A DNA stretch of 64,000 nucleotides from Cyrtodaria siliqua (GCA_037043455.1 JAWPHD010000295.1:454293-518292), one strand, 5' to 3'; positions 23,601 to 29,942 are shown, numbered from the stretch's first letter. The notes: generated by a model not told the origin, from the letters alone. Translations and numbers: made by a program.

Positions 23601-24164
23601 ATCAATCTAAAGGATCATTTCAGAAATCCTCATAGTTACTCCTCTCCGGAGATATTTACGTGCCAGTTAAATAAATGCTCAGTGCTAAAAATGCCCGATG
23701 GTAAAAGTGAAAATTATAATGACGTCATGTTCATGGGATCAAATGAGGTGAAAAATAGTATATGTGCAGGGGTCGACCTCCCTATCTTGCATTTACCCAT
23801 CCACACTCGTCAGATGCTGTGCCAAATTATGGACCCGCAGGATCCCCTGGGACGTGACTGGTGTCTTCTCGCCGTCACACTCGGACTGGAAACCTGTCTT
23901 CCATCCTTGGACTCGAATAGTAACAAATCCGAAAGCAAAACTGAACGAACATTAGAAGAGTGGTCAAATGTTGAGCCAAATGCAACAATTGGGCATTTAG
24001 TGATGAAACTGCGTGAATTTAATCGAGAGGATGCGGTTGATGGGATATTACGAACATCTATCTTGTATAGAGTGCTTGTGTACGACGAACACAGCACTGA
24101 CGAGAGTGGAACAACAGGCATTGCTACTGCTTCAACTAATACTCTCTCGAATCTCTCACGGTGA
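2545..24164 (+). CDS. DAPK1: Death-associated protein kinase 1 ortholog, 3' part (ankyrin-Roc-COR-death domain)
   Basis: Thirteen exons join in frame: 2545-2643, 4475-4573, 8980-9078, 9436-9633, 10031-10129, 11672-11773, 12017-12118, 13908-13985, 14605-14917, 17043-17237, 18637-18896, 20594-20782, 22941-24164 (3057 nt, 1018 aa plus stop). Every intron is GT-AG and all phases agree. Domain order is ankyrin repeats, a Roc GTPase with P-loop GSTGVGKST, a COR region and a death domain ending in a serine-rich SNLSR tail. This order and many local matches (SFFRR, VGDLSIWDFSG, TLPSWR, DPLGRDWCLLA) are characteristic of animal DAPK1. Family knowledge: DAPK1 is a Ca2+/calmodulin-regulated Ser/Thr kinase in cell death and autophagy signalling, attached to the cytoskeleton through its ankyrin part; the Roc GTPase tunes the kinase. 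The kinase and calmodulin segments are not in this window. Gene boundaries here are predicted, not confirmed by transcripts. Confidence 0.93.
2671..3655. repeat. 59-bp minisatellite, DAPK1 intron
   Basis: About 16 imperfect copies of a ~59 bp unit with the core CATACACGTGCATCATGCCA. The array starts about 30 bases after the donor of the preceding exon. Copies differ by scattered substitutions (GTGTGGGTGG versus GTATGGATGG). The open frame across part of it is a by-product of the repeat. Confidence 0.9.
3724..3869. mobile_element. Palindromic foldback element
   Basis: The two halves are near-complementary: GATCTTACATGAGTGACTGT near 3726 pairs with ACAGTCACAAATGTAAGATT near 3848, and the stem runs inward to an apex around CTCTGCCGAG. 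A related copy with the same end and apex sequence is at 17848-17994. Short palindromic MITE-like sequences of this kind can move as non-autonomous DNA transposons; that origin is inferred. Confidence 0.6.
3870..4474. other. DAPK1 intron, nothing recognised
   Basis: AT-rich sequence without exon, tandem repeat or recognisable mobile element. The last bases (TTCCATTACAG) form the acceptor of the next exon. Confidence 0.45.
4475..4573 (+). CDS. DAPK1: DAPK1 exon: ankyrin repeat
   Basis: This exon is 99 nt, phase 0, one ankyrin repeat beginning HGDTAVYWAARQGHADVIKY. Borders are TTACAG and AAG|GTATGG. Both flanking introns carry long minisatellites; the coding sequence is unaffected. Confidence 0.92.
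4593..7382. repeat. 23-bp minisatellite, left block, DAPK1 intron
   Basis: About 120 copies of a 23-bp unit (AGTGAATATACCAATCTTTA plus CTC). Variants alternate between AGTG/ATTG, ATACACC/ATATACC and CTTTACTC/CTTTATTT. Blocks of variants recur in the same order (for example around 5560-5720 and 6180-6330), which indicates higher-order duplication. The array begins about 20 bases after the splice donor and continues beyond a SINE-like insertion at 7386-7789. Confidence 0.95.
7386..7789 (+). mobile_element. SINE-like element with (ATTCA)n tail, inside the minisatellite
   Basis: This sequence interrupts the 23-bp array and ends in repeats of CAATT. It is homologous to 16265-16649, sharing the head GTGTGGTTG, the middle GCAGCAACTCTGCAGTTCAG and the end GTTGGTGCGCCTTAAAA. 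Shorter related copies in inverse orientation lie at about 31296-31520, 53330-53425 and 53611-53740. I find no clear tRNA-type promoter, so the class is uncertain. Confidence 0.7.
7790..8810. repeat. 23-bp minisatellite, right block
   Basis: Continuation of the array at 4593-7382 after the SINE-like insertion. It contains a higher-order block (TGATGCAGTG, TTTATGCAGTG, CTTTACTAATTG variants) repeated about three times between 8090 and 8540. The end decays into degenerate copies before about 8810. Confidence 0.92.
8980..9078 (+). CDS. DAPK1: DAPK1 exon: ankyrin repeat
   Basis: This exon is 99 nt, phase 0, one ankyrin repeat beginning SGETAVHVAARYGHMTVMQY. The ETAVHVAARYGH stretch is very close to the vertebrate DAPK1 repeat with the same motif. 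Borders are TTTGCAG and AAT|GTAAGA. Confidence 0.93.
9079..9435. other. Short DAPK1 intron, no repeat seen
   Basis: This 357 bp intron has no tandem array after its donor, unlike most introns of the gene. The acceptor is AATTTACAG. Confidence 0.7.
9436..9633 (+). CDS. DAPK1: DAPK1 exon: two ankyrin repeats
   Basis: This exon is 198 nt (66 codons), phase 0, holding two consecutive 33-residue ankyrin repeats. The first begins LGETALHNSAWHGF; the second begins DGDSALHCAAARGHLDCVKI. The double exon suggests loss of an intron between two single-repeat exons, or retention of an older state. Borders are TTTACAG and AAG|GTAGTC. Confidence 0.92.
9666..9756. repeat. Two-copy 45-bp tandem duplication after the donor
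   Basis: Two adjacent copies of a ~45 bp unit start TTAAAGATCGTTTCTCCTGA (9666) and TTAAAGATTGTTTCTCCTGA (9711) and end TTGGAAATGTA/ATA. They lie about 30 bases downstream of the donor at 9634. Further right, about 9832-9852, is a (TA)n run. Confidence 0.85.
10031..10129 (+). CDS. DAPK1: DAPK1 exon: ankyrin repeat
   Basis: This exon is 99 nt, phase 0, one ankyrin repeat beginning RGTTALYLACNRQHSAIALS. The central GH turn is replaced by RQH, so this is a more divergent repeat. Borders are TTTTCAG and GAT|GTAAGT. A 24-bp minisatellite begins about a dozen bases after the donor. Confidence 0.9.
10141..11425. repeat. 24-bp minisatellite, DAPK1 intron
   Basis: More than 50 copies of a 24-bp unit (GGATATGTTATGGTATCTCA plus CCAA). 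Because 24 is a multiple of three, several frames on both strands stay open for 60-170 codons. The encoded repeats (for example GYVMVSHQ or KDMLWYLT) have no recognisable function. I read these as repeat by-products. Confidence 0.95.
11672..11773 (+). CDS. DAPK1: DAPK1 exon: ankyrin repeat
   Basis: This exon is 102 nt, phase 0, a 34-residue ankyrin repeat beginning DAGECVLHCAAREGLTTVVQ. It is one residue longer than the 33-residue norm. Borders are TTGTAG and AAG|GTAACT. Confidence 0.92.
12017..12118 (+). CDS. DAPK1: DAPK1 exon: ankyrin repeat with duplicated donor
   Basis: This exon is 102 nt, phase 0, a 34-residue ankyrin repeat beginning DTSITALHLASKSGHIEIVR. The acceptor is ATTACAG and the nearest donor AAG|GTAAGG at 12119. 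The last ~20 exon bases plus the donor are duplicated downstream. The second donor at 12167 would add exactly 16 open codons in frame, giving a 50-residue version; which donor is used cannot be told from sequence. Confidence 0.88.
12099..12270 (+). repeat. 46-48 bp tandem repeat carrying four splice donors
   Basis: Four copies of a unit containing CCAGTCCCAATATACCAAAT followed by AAGGTAAG. The GT dinucleotides fall at 12119, 12167, 12214 and 12260 (steps 48, 47, 46). The first copy is the exon end itself. Only the 12119-to-12167 step preserves frame. Confidence 0.88.
12441..13797. mobile_element. Tandem-core repeat element in DAPK1 intron
   Basis: The left end reads AGCTCTACTGATCAAAGATC followed by a GTCCGTCGTCC-type simple repeat. 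About five copies of a ~200-260 bp core follow, marked by GAAACTACTTGA, TTTCATGAAACTTCACAGGA and AGTGATATTGATATGGGAC. The right end shows CAGCAGAGCTTCAAGG. This layout (short inverted ends, simple repeat, tandem core) resembles bivalve pearl-type elements. A second partial copy is at 15755-16760. Confidence 0.65.
13908..13985 (+). CDS. DAPK1: DAPK1 exon: last, partial ankyrin repeat
   Basis: This exon is 78 nt, phase 0, 26 residues beginning DGITPEIMALAEGFTEIADL. It corresponds to the final short repeat of DAPK1 before the linker to the Roc domain. Borders are ATCCCCAG and GGG|GTGAGT. Confidence 0.88.
13986..14604. other. DAPK1 intron, nothing firm
   Basis: No donor-proximal tandem repeat. 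A segment near 14375-14500 has weak tRNA-like features (GTAGCCGTGATAGTAAAG, CTCGAATCCC) and might be a decayed SINE head. The acceptor is TATTGTAG. Confidence 0.4.
14605..14917 (+). CDS. DAPK1: DAPK1 exon: start of Roc GTPase domain
   Basis: This exon is 313 nt, starts in phase 0 and ends after one base of a Gly codon. It encodes ERGEVFIKQLM, then the P-loop GSTGVGKST (14680-14706), then CGLFSSFFRRSRLSSSG and a basic, Ser-rich insert. The position of the P-loop and the FFRR-LSS stretch match the DAPK1 Roc region. A complete Walker A (GxxxxGKST) argues for retained GTP binding. The donor is ACAG|GTAACA. Confidence 0.92.
14918..15754. other. DAPK1 intron, mostly unassigned
   Basis: No exon. 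Around 15530-15620 one frame reads CNYGVPQGCPVI, faintly like the GVPQG motif of LINE reverse transcriptases, but neighbouring motifs are absent and it is too short to call. Confidence 0.4.
15755..16760. mobile_element. Second copy of tandem-core element, partial
   Basis: It shares the core units of 12441-13797 (AACTTCTTGAAAACTATAAG, CATGAAACTTCACAGGAATG, CATGACATGATGTTGG) and the end CAGCAGGGCTTCAAGG. It is interrupted by a SINE-like insertion at 16265-16649. Confidence 0.65.
16265..16649 (+). mobile_element. SINE-like element with 5-bp target duplication
   Basis: Homologous to 7386-7789. It sits inside the older tandem-core element and is flanked by the direct repeat ACTCC (16260-16264 and 16650-16654). 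Removing it restores the expected core sequence CGACTACTCCTCTGAAACT. The 3' end is a CCAATTCAATTCAAT tail. Confidence 0.75.
17043..17237 (+). CDS. DAPK1: DAPK1 exon: Roc domain, switch II
   Basis: This exon is 195 nt, entering with two bases of a split Gly codon and leaving with one. It encodes VGDLSIWDFSGYEPYYMLYD and later VVMFSLMDPFDEQIAQV. DFSG (17066-17077) is the DxxG switch II motif. Residue order matches DAPK1 closely. Borders are TTTGTAG and CTAG|GTAAGA. Confidence 0.93.
17299..17610. repeat. 29-bp minisatellite, DAPK1 intron
   Basis: About ten copies of a 29-bp unit (GATATGGTGCAGATGCGTGT plus TGTTTTACT), starting about 60-70 bases after the donor at 17238. Copies are highly similar, suggesting recent expansion. 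Confidence 0.92.
17848..17994. mobile_element. Palindromic foldback element, second copy
   Basis: Same architecture and end sequence (GATCTTACATGAGT) as 3724-3869. The inner arms contain TCATTCATTATTG and CAATAATGAATGAG, and the apex GAGGCTCTTGCCGAG. The stem sequence has diverged between the copies while staying self-complementary. Confidence 0.6.
17995..18636. other. DAPK1 intron, nothing recognised
   Basis: AT-rich, no tandem array and no convincing exon. The acceptor of the next exon is TTCTGTACTAG. Confidence 0.45.
18637..18896 (+). CDS. DAPK1: DAPK1 exon: Roc domain, G4-like motif
   Basis: This exon is 260 nt, completing a split Gly and ending in phase 0. It encodes HCGQIPNRPSVILIGSHADK. 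The SHAD motif (18684-18695) takes the place of the NKxD base-recognition motif, as in DAPK1 relatives that have THAD. The rest (LDIVERVFVMD, ALKQLLYQLRTGILR) matches the Roc C-terminal half. The donor is AGG|GTAAGT. Confidence 0.92.
18918..18975. repeat. 13-bp short tandem repeat after the donor
   Basis: Four to five copies of CCCTTGTCCCTGA or a close variant, starting about 20 bases after the splice donor at 18897. Confidence 0.85.
19000..19675. mobile_element. Tandem-core repeat with ~150-bp units
   Basis: About four copies of a unit containing AAGGTCACACTGAAGGTCAT, TATAACTTTCTCAT and TATATACTCATCATGACAAC. The right side ends with GACAGGCGACACGTGTTCCG. The units hold repeated TCAAGGTCA-type half-sites. 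Tandem cores of this size are typical of pearl/Helitron-like repeats in bivalves; assignment is inferred. Confidence 0.6.
19676..20374. other. DAPK1 intron, unassigned
   Basis: No exon recognised. Two related stretches, GGGAATGGTTCCGGTACCC near 19914 and GGGAATGGTACCGTTT near 20104, hint at an old repeat, but I cannot define ends. Confidence 0.35.
20375..20575 (+). mobile_element. Two SINE 3' ends in tandem
   Basis: Two adjacent copies of the 3' body of the SINE at 1233-1497, each with CACCAGTGAAAGCTGGAAAG-like sequence, TTGGTGCGACTA and an AATTCA-type tail (about 20375-20470 and 20478-20575). The second ends about 20 bases before the acceptor of the next exon. Confidence 0.65.
20594..20782 (+). 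CDS. DAPK1: DAPK1 exon: Roc-COR junction
   Basis: This exon is 189 nt, phase 0, 63 residues beginning MMEKTTGFLETMLTTLPSWR. The TLPSWR and SWQQFVEFVRSKVNPL stretches match the DAPK1 segment after the GTPase. The chosen acceptor is TCTACAG. The donor GAG|GTAAGT at 20783 is itself the first unit of a tandem array, so downstream donors could compete. Confidence 0.9.
20771..21208 (+). repeat. ~33-bp minisatellite built on a splice donor
   Basis: About 13 copies of a unit containing TTGGGAGAGGTAAGTTGTCT and a CCTTGTTTTCATC stretch. Each copy keeps GAG|GTRAGT, identical to the true exon end. The first copy is the exon 3' end itself. Steps between GTs (34, then 31) do not all preserve frame. Confidence 0.9.
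21320..21920 (+). mobile_element. Tandem-core repeat fragment (AGCTCTACTGGCC family)
   Basis: It starts with ATGGGATAGCGAGTTGTCC, a CCGTC simple repeat and GTTAACTTTTGCC. Units with GAAAGCTTGGACAAGTTCGA and GGAGTTATGGCCCTTG follow, shared with the arrays at 32826-37115. A short palindrome built from AATGAATGAATGAATG and its complement lies at about 21440-21545. Confidence 0.7.
21921..22940. other. DAPK1 intron with dispersed repeat ends
   Basis: Two ~300-bp related stretches (about 21925 and 22230) share ATTTAGGGACTC and GGGGTCCCTCTACAGGGG, so an old duplication is likely. Near 22570-22612 is one end (GAGGTCCCAGGTATGTTTTA) of the MITE family found whole at 56317-56497. The acceptor is TTTTTTCCAG. 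Confidence 0.5.
22941..24164 (+). CDS. DAPK1: DAPK1 last coding exon: COR and death domain
   Basis: This exon is 1224 nt: 407 codons plus TGA at 24162-24164, phase 0. It begins IIYLEKDSGEDLIVLNPKWL, the COR segment, continues through FGNAVYGGVRIMS, and ends with a death domain of about 90 residues starting near LCQIMDPQDPLGRDWCLLAV. Within it W-CLLA, EEWS and the LVMKLREFNREDAVDGIL helix are seen. The tail TASTNTLSNLSR matches the conserved serine-rich end of DAPK1. Single large 3' exons for this part are typical of the family. Confidence 0.95.
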   Translation: MIYLEKDSGEDLIVLNPKWLCGIIIGSLISHEKIVQSRITGCFSVDEFQIMYPETDALDLLNVLEALEVCTHCETDDEVEYEFPCLNFVETLNGLWQRDLKHFGNAVYGGVRIMSRDTPGQLKHIFPRIQTHLRRNILQENDDLDSDLYQWHHGSKYCCGELEGMVSMDRQEQFIEIKVRGPPESRTALFYFLEDFVNTTDQVISHVTPGLCVEKRVLSAINLKDHFRNPHSYSSPEIFTCQLNKCSVLKMPDGKSENYNDVMFMGSNEVKNSICAGVDLPILHLPIHTRQMLCQIMDPQDPLGRDWCLLAVTLGLETCLPSLDSNSNKSESKTERTLEEWSNVEPNATIGHLVMKLREFNREDAVDGILRTSILYRVLVYDEHSTDESGTTGIATASTNTLSNLSR

Positions 24165-24940
24165 CCTTGACCTTGGTGTCTAAGGTGACAGGTTGTGATA
24201 TTACCAGACTTTTGTCAACAGTATTGCATGAAGTTACGTTAAAAAGAACCACTGGGATTGCTTTTTATACTATATTGGTGACCCTGACCTTGGTTACTAA
24301 GGATAAAGGTCACCATGGCAACCTTTTAGTTCCTTCCCCTAGTCGTAGGGAATGAAGAAAATCTTTAGTTGTGATCTCCAGAATGTGTCAAGTGCTATTT
24401 TAAAGATCATTATTATTGTGATGAGATAATTATATTGTTGTGATGAGATTGTTTCACGACTGAAATGTGTATATAGTGTAAACCCTTATGGACCACACAT
24501 CTACAGAAACCCAGAACATGCCATATTTATTTCCAGACATTTGTATTCTACATTTTTTTTTTAACATGTTTTTTATGCCATGACCAAAATACGGACTTCA
24601 TGTGTAAACAATTTTGTTTCTCATAAGCTTGCCATCTTAATTAATATTCTGTTCATGTAATACAAATGCGTTAAGCTTTAAATGATGCTAGTTCCAAAAG
24701 GAATCAAACAGTATTACGTAGAATAGGAGTTATTGCCCTTGTAAAGTATGAACAAGGTAATAGGAGTTACTGCCCTTGTAGTGTTATTAAATCCCTTGTA
24801 ATAACTTTTCTTTAAGAGAATATTCATTGTTGGCGACTAATTTTGATGGAGAAGTAAAGATTGTATTTAGATTTCGTGCAGTTTTGTGTTCAAAACAATG
24901 TTTTGCTCTAATAAAGCTTAATAAAGGACTACCGTATTTA
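24165..24940 (+). other. DAPK1: DAPK1 3' untranslated region (probable)
   Basis: It follows the stop codon directly. It starts with two related stretches (GTGACCTTGACCTTGGTGTC near 24161 and GTGACCCTGACCTTGGTTAC near 24281), so the stop codon sits at the edge of repeat-like sequence. No other canonical poly(A) signal is seen before the pair at 24910 and 24920. The exact 3' end is inferred. Confidence 0.6.
24910..24925 (+). promoter_or_regulatory. Paired AATAAA poly(A) signals for DAPK1
   Basis: AATAAA occurs at 24910-24915 and 24920-24925, about 750 bases after the stop. The usual cleavage distance (10-30 bases) would place the cleavage site at or just inside the DNA transposon that begins at 24930. 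Confidence 0.55.
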
Positions 24941-26093
24941 CCGTATAAGTTGGGGCACCGTAAAGATTGGGGCAACCTTGCATTTTAGGAAAATAATTAT
25001 TTTTACTTTGGGCCATATTAAAAATTTCAAAAAATTTCAAAATTTTCAGATAATTTTAATTGGGCCATTAACCAAATTCTGCCAAAATCATGATCAAAAT
25101 TAATGTAAAAAAAATGCATAAAATAAGTCAGTGAACTAACTAGTTATTAAAGCACTGAGTAAATCTGGTAATTATACACTTACGCACACAGGAAGTGCCG
25201 TGTGCCGTGTATTTATTTTAATTGTTGGAATCTAGACGTGTGCAACAAAATGCTAGCAATCACAATTTTAATTGAACTGTGAAATAATTATAGTATTTTA
25301 TATGTGATTGTTAGTTTAAATCATTATTTCATATTCAGTTAGTTATCGTACCTTGTATTTATGCACTGCGATAAAACACGCCGGTTATTTCTAGTCTGTT
25401 CCTTGCGGCATCACTGATTTTACACACGTGTTTACCAGCTGATCACAAGGTCAGCTAAATTAAAGGGACTCTATTGTTTAAACCGGTAATCCTCGCTCTA
25501 GGCTTTTTCACAGTTAATTTCTGATATGATATGGTCCGCTGACCAGGAAATTAAGTCCGTACAAGACTGCATCAAACTTTATGTAAAGGGATGCTATTTG
25601 CCGTATTTTAACAACAAGTGACGCAAGCTGCGACACAATTTCACCACTTTGGCAAAGATCAAAGAAACTACGTCGGCACGTCGGCACATCAAATGCTTGT
25701 GTTTGACTACAAAGCCGGGACGTTTTGACTGATCTTTTCATCATTAATAAACAAGTGCACGTTTAGGGAGGAATAATTACAGTGTACAAAAGGATTGGTT
25801 TATTAATGGATTAAAATGAAAGTGATAAACTTTGCAGTAAGAAATTGATATTTATAATTAGTCGATTGTTATTAATGGATTAAAGAAAACATGTTCTGCA
25901 GTAAGACGTTGGTTATTTGAATCACGATAGTCAGGATAGTCACGATAGTTTAATGAATTTCCACTTGACCGAAACTTAACAGCAAAAATTAAGTCCGTTA
26001 TATTCATTGGGCCAATAAAAAAAAAATTATTGAGTGGGCCACTAATTATTGTAATTAATTAATCCTGCCCCAACTTATACGGTAAATACGGTA
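24930..26093. mobile_element. TA-flanked DNA transposon, non-autonomous
   Basis: Near-perfect terminal inverted repeats of about 27 bases: the left reads CCGTATTTACCGTATAAGTT (from 24932) and the right ends with its complement, AACTTATACGGTAAATACGG (to 26091). A TA dinucleotide flanks both ends, compatible with TA target duplication as in Tc1/mariner-like or related cut-and-paste elements. I see no transposase frame in the 1.16 kb, so it is probably moved in trans. Confidence 0.8.
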
Positions 26094-26650
26094 GATATGA
26101 TAAGGGGCAAAATTGGCCCCTAATATTTAAAGTTTTAAGGCACAAGTTTTGAATATCTAGTGTAGCTACAAATGAACTGAATCAATATTAAAACTCATCT
26201 GAGGTACATTTGAAGGCTCTAAATGAGTTTTAAGAGCCTCACAAACAAGGCCTTTTCTTTAAAAAATTGACATTTTTGTTCATTTTCAGCAGTTTTCGAT
26301 CAGTTTTTGGTCTTGGAAATACAGAGCACACTCTCGAGCACAGCTGTTTTTTTGTTGAAACAGGTACTTGATAGGGATGCATCATTAGCCAAAAAAACTG
26401 TGTGTGCTAGGAGGTGCGCTCTATATTTTTAGGATCAAAATCTTGCCCAGAAAGGTCCAAAATCTACAAAATATAACAAAATTACCAAAAATTCCAATAC
26501 AAAATTCATATATGTTGAAGATAGAATATGATCAGTTTACTTCAACATGCACAACAGATTATATGTAAATATTATTTTTTTGCATTTTGAACATATTGGG
26601 GGCCAAAATACCCCCTTATCATACCTTGTCCTTTCTTTCACATTCATTAG
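26094..26650. other. Intergenic, nothing recognised
   Basis: AT-rich sequence with no open frame of interest, no tandem repeat and no TE ends that I can pair. Confidence 0.4.
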
Positions 26651-26654
26651 TTAG

Positions 26655-27197
26655 GGGAGAGGGATGTTCGATGTGTTTGGTAGGGAGGGGATAGTAATTT
26701 TCTTTGCTTTATTAATAAATACTATTTTTAGGGAGGGGATAGTAATAATTTTCTTTGCTTTATTAATAAATACTATTTTTAGGGAGGGGATAGTAATAAT
26801 TTTCTTTGCTTTATTAATAAATAATATTTTTAGGGAGGGGATAGTAATAATTTTCTTTGCTTTATTAATAAATACTATTTTTTCCTCAGGGATGGGATAG
26901 TAATTTTCTTTGCTTTATTAATAAATACTATTTTTAGGGAGGGGATAGTAATAATTTTCTTTGCTTTATTAATAAATACTATTTTTAGGGAGGGGATAGT
27001 AATAATTTTCTTTGCTTTATTAATAAATACTATTTTTTCCTCAGGGATGGGATAGTAATTTTCTTTGCTTTATTAATAAATACTATTTTTAGGGAGGGGA
27101 TAGTAATAATTTTCTTTGCTTTATTAATAAATACTATTTTTAGGGAGGGGATAGTAATAATTTTCTTTGCTTTATTAATAAATACTATTTTTTCCTC
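26655..27197. repeat. 51-bp minisatellite
   Basis: About eleven copies of a 51-bp unit (AGGGAGGGGATAGTAATAAT plus TTTCTTTGCTTTATTAATAA and an ATACTATTTTT end). A variant junction TTTTTCCTCAGGGATGGG recurs at regular distance, showing that blocks of about three units were duplicated together. Open frames on both strands follow from the 51-bp period. Confidence 0.95.
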
Positions 27198-27738
27198 AGC
27201 ATTTATCGTGGTTATGTGCTTCATCTGTTACCTCTTTTATTCTGTTTGAAGATAATGACAAAAAACAAATATTATTATTTTTCTTAGTTTTGTGCTTTGT
27301 ATACATTTTGACAATCTTTAGCGAAATCCAATTTTCTGCGTAATTCTCAGTTTACAAATGGCAAAATTACCAAAGGTTTTTTTGTACAATCTTTATTGTG
27401 ATTGAAATCCTTCTCTTTTAAAAGTTGTATTCTGTTTTCAAGAAAACTTAAATATGTTGTTAGATTTTGTATATTTCAAATTGTCATTTGACAATGTTAA
27501 AGGGACACGTGGCAATCTGAAATAAAAAAATTTGAAACTCTCAGCATCCCTTTAGTTTTCTATATAACTTTATTCATATTTGCAAATCGTTCTTCATGAT
27601 TATTTGAATAGTGCTAAGCAAATTGATTTAGCCTATTACTAATTGCTGATTAAATAGAAATCAATAATATATATAAAGCTAATGTAAAATAACGAAGAAA
27701 TGAAAAATGATACAGGATGAATAACTCAAGGTGATAAT
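27198..27738. other. Intergenic with one MITE-like end
   Basis: TTAAAGGGACACGTGGCAAT at 27497 matches the terminal repeat of the TTAA-flanked element at 54798-55119, and the next ~200 bases resemble 54559-54790. No matching right end is found here, so this copy is truncated. Confidence 0.5.
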
Positions 27739-28218
27739 TATCAAAGTCTATTAAGACACATTTAATAAAATATTTCAGGCATAGCCCTTCATCAGTTGGG
27801 TAAAACACACAATTTTACAACTATATTATGGACACGGCCATATTGAATATCAACAGAATAATAATAACAACACAAAAGTTACATGGTGACTCGCACGTCG
27901 GGAGGACCATACGTGAAGCGATATGGATAAAACATCTTCGAACTGTAAAACCAAAGGGCTGCGATGTAAAAGACTGTTGGGTTCCAGTACAATTCAAAAA
28001 TTAACCCAGTGAACCGTTACGCGCGCAAAGACGTTACATTTGACGTTATGTCCGTTATTATTATTCTGTCGACGTTCAACTTGGCCGCGTCCATATGTAC
28101 CTGTAAAATTGTGTGTTTTACCCAACTGATGAAGGGCTATGCCCGAAATATTTTATTAAATGTGTCCCAATAGACTTTGCTATATATTTATAAATTTCCC
28201 TCAGGAGGACAATTAGAA
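27739..28218. mobile_element. Inverted-repeat element with 13-bp flanking duplication
   Basis: Two ~100-bp arms in opposite orientation (27742-27840 and about 28080-28179) share TAGCCCTTCATCAGTTGGGT and TTTAATAAAATATTTC. The whole is flanked by the 13-bp direct repeat TCAAGGTGATAAT (27726-27738 and 28219-28231). Each arm contains CTGATGAAGGGCTATGCC followed by a GAAA, a hammerhead-like core. A non-autonomous Penelope-like or other retroelement remnant is possible; this is inferred. Confidence 0.55.
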
Positions 28219-28529
28219 TCAAGGTGATAATGTGGACGCTCGAGACCCGTGTAACAAATTATCTGGCATGTTACAATACCAGTTACACTACCTTCATTAC
28301 GGTCTTCAAGGAAATGGTGATGGGCATTGTTGAAGATTCTAGTCTTTGTTATATCTAACTGTTAATGATATTAATATTACATCTAACTGTTAATGATATT
28401 AATATTGCTTGAATAAATGTTGATTACTTACAGAGGCATGATATGAATGTGGACTTACTTGCTATCACAATAATTGACTACAATTTGTTTGTGTTTTATT
28501 AAACAGCGGAGTGCTAGTTATGTATTTTT

Positions 28530-29252
28530 GTCTCGCCTTTTTGTATTTTTGTCTCGCCTTTTGTATTTTTGTCTCGCTTTTGAAGGTGACAAGACATAGG
28601 TATCACTATGAGGGGGCAGTGACTGCGGTGCCGGCAATGACAGCGGTGCCGGCATCAACATTTACCTTAAAGGGAGTACATCAGTTTTTTCCCGAATTGT
28701 TTAAGTACATTATTTCTGTATTAATTTGCACTGAACATAAAAATAACAGGCCTGAAGAAGTTATTTCCTGGCTATGGTTACGCGCTAGGTTGCTATGGTT
28801 ACGCGCTAGGTTAAGCTATTTTAAACTTGGAGATAAAATAAATTTGTGTATTGGAAAATGTACATAATTTGTAGATTTTGAAGTGGTTATCTGCATGACA
28901 CCTATTTATAACTTGGGATTGCCTATGGCCTGATAAGACTTGTAATTTATAATTATTATAGCACTTTATTACAGGAAACTGTTATATTTGAACCATTTCA
29001 TGCTCTAAATGTTTTAACAAATTTATCTCCAAAGCCTGATGTACCCCCTTTAAAGTTTTGCGTAAACATTTTTAGAATTCTAATGTCTTTGACATTGCTG
29101 ATTCAAATGCATTCAGATGTTGCATGTGTTCAGTAACATCAAGGCCACTCAGATACACACACAAGTTCCATAACTCTGTATTGCTTTTTAGCAAAGTAAT
29201 GGCCCTTTTTTGGCTTAGAAATTCATTAAGTCTGGTCCCTGTTAGGCGAGAC
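28530..29252. repeat. Repeat with GTCTCGCC inverted ends (tentative)
   Basis: The left end has three close copies of TTTTTGTCTCGCCTTTT-like sequence (28525-28580); the right has GTTAGGCGAGAC (29241-29252). The eight-base inversion GTCTCGCC/GGCGAGAC suggests element ends, but it is short. A TTAA-flanked MITE sits inside. Open frames across the left end show no known protein. Confidence 0.35.
28667..29053. mobile_element. TTAA-flanked MITE
   Basis: The left end is TTAAAGGGAGTACATCAG and the right end, read inverted, is TTAAAGGGGGTACATCAG (17 of 18 positions). TTAA forms both outer tetranucleotides, the target duplication used by piggyBac-type transposases. It is 387 bp without coding capacity. 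Confidence 0.65.
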
Positions 29253-29253
29253 G

Positions 29254-29940
29254 AATGCTCAAACTTGCGTTATGTTACATATGAATGTATTTAAAAAGTT
29301 CATATATTGAAAGATGTCTCCACGCATAGCTGCCAGTACACGATTGTATTTAAATTATGTATGTGTATAAAATGTGTTTAAATGGCAAATTGAATATTGA
29401 TGCTGCATAAATAACTACCGAGTATGTACAGTTAATAGTCGGGGAGGAAGTGTCTCACATGGCAATTGGAATTAAGAATTTAAAAGAATAAGGTTGACCA
29501 AACCATCAGAAGTTTGTTCAGATGTGGTGTTTGTATTAAATTGATTATTGTTTGCAATTTTCTTTTTCTTTGTCTTCACAACTGATATTTCAAAAATGGT
29601 AAAACAGTAAGGATTTTAATGGGAACTAACATTAGTTGTGTAATACTCCATTTGTTCATGGTTCTTCATATGCTCGTGTATATATCTGTACATTATGTGC
29701 AAGCTGCTTATTTTTATATGCCTCATCACTATGTAAGACGCCTCTTTTTCAGGAGTTTAGACTGCGGCTTTTATTTATTAAATTGAAACCATTTGATATA
29801 AAGTCATCGAAATACCTATTTTCTTGAGTCTTCTTTTATACCACATTGAGGCTTGTATATGTAAGCTTTAACATTAGCAATATTTCGGTCATGACTTGTA
29901 GCAGTGAGCTCTATGCTAAACTTGTGATACCATGCCATAG
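29254..29940. other. Intergenic, nothing recognised
   Basis: AT-rich with no tandem array and no supported gene. A 63-codon frame has no recognisable features. Confidence 0.4.
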
Positions 29941-29942
29941 AC

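Noticed and set aside
25514..25744. 76-codon minus frame inside the TA-flanked transposon as a transposase remnant
   Set aside because: No DDE/DDD-type residues, helix-turn-helix or family resemblance could be seen.
28511..28867. 118-codon frame with a hydrophobic start (FCLAFLYFCLAF)
   Set aside because: The hydrophobic stretch is a three-copy repeat of TTTTTGTCTCGCC and the frame ends in a MITE; no protein family recognised.
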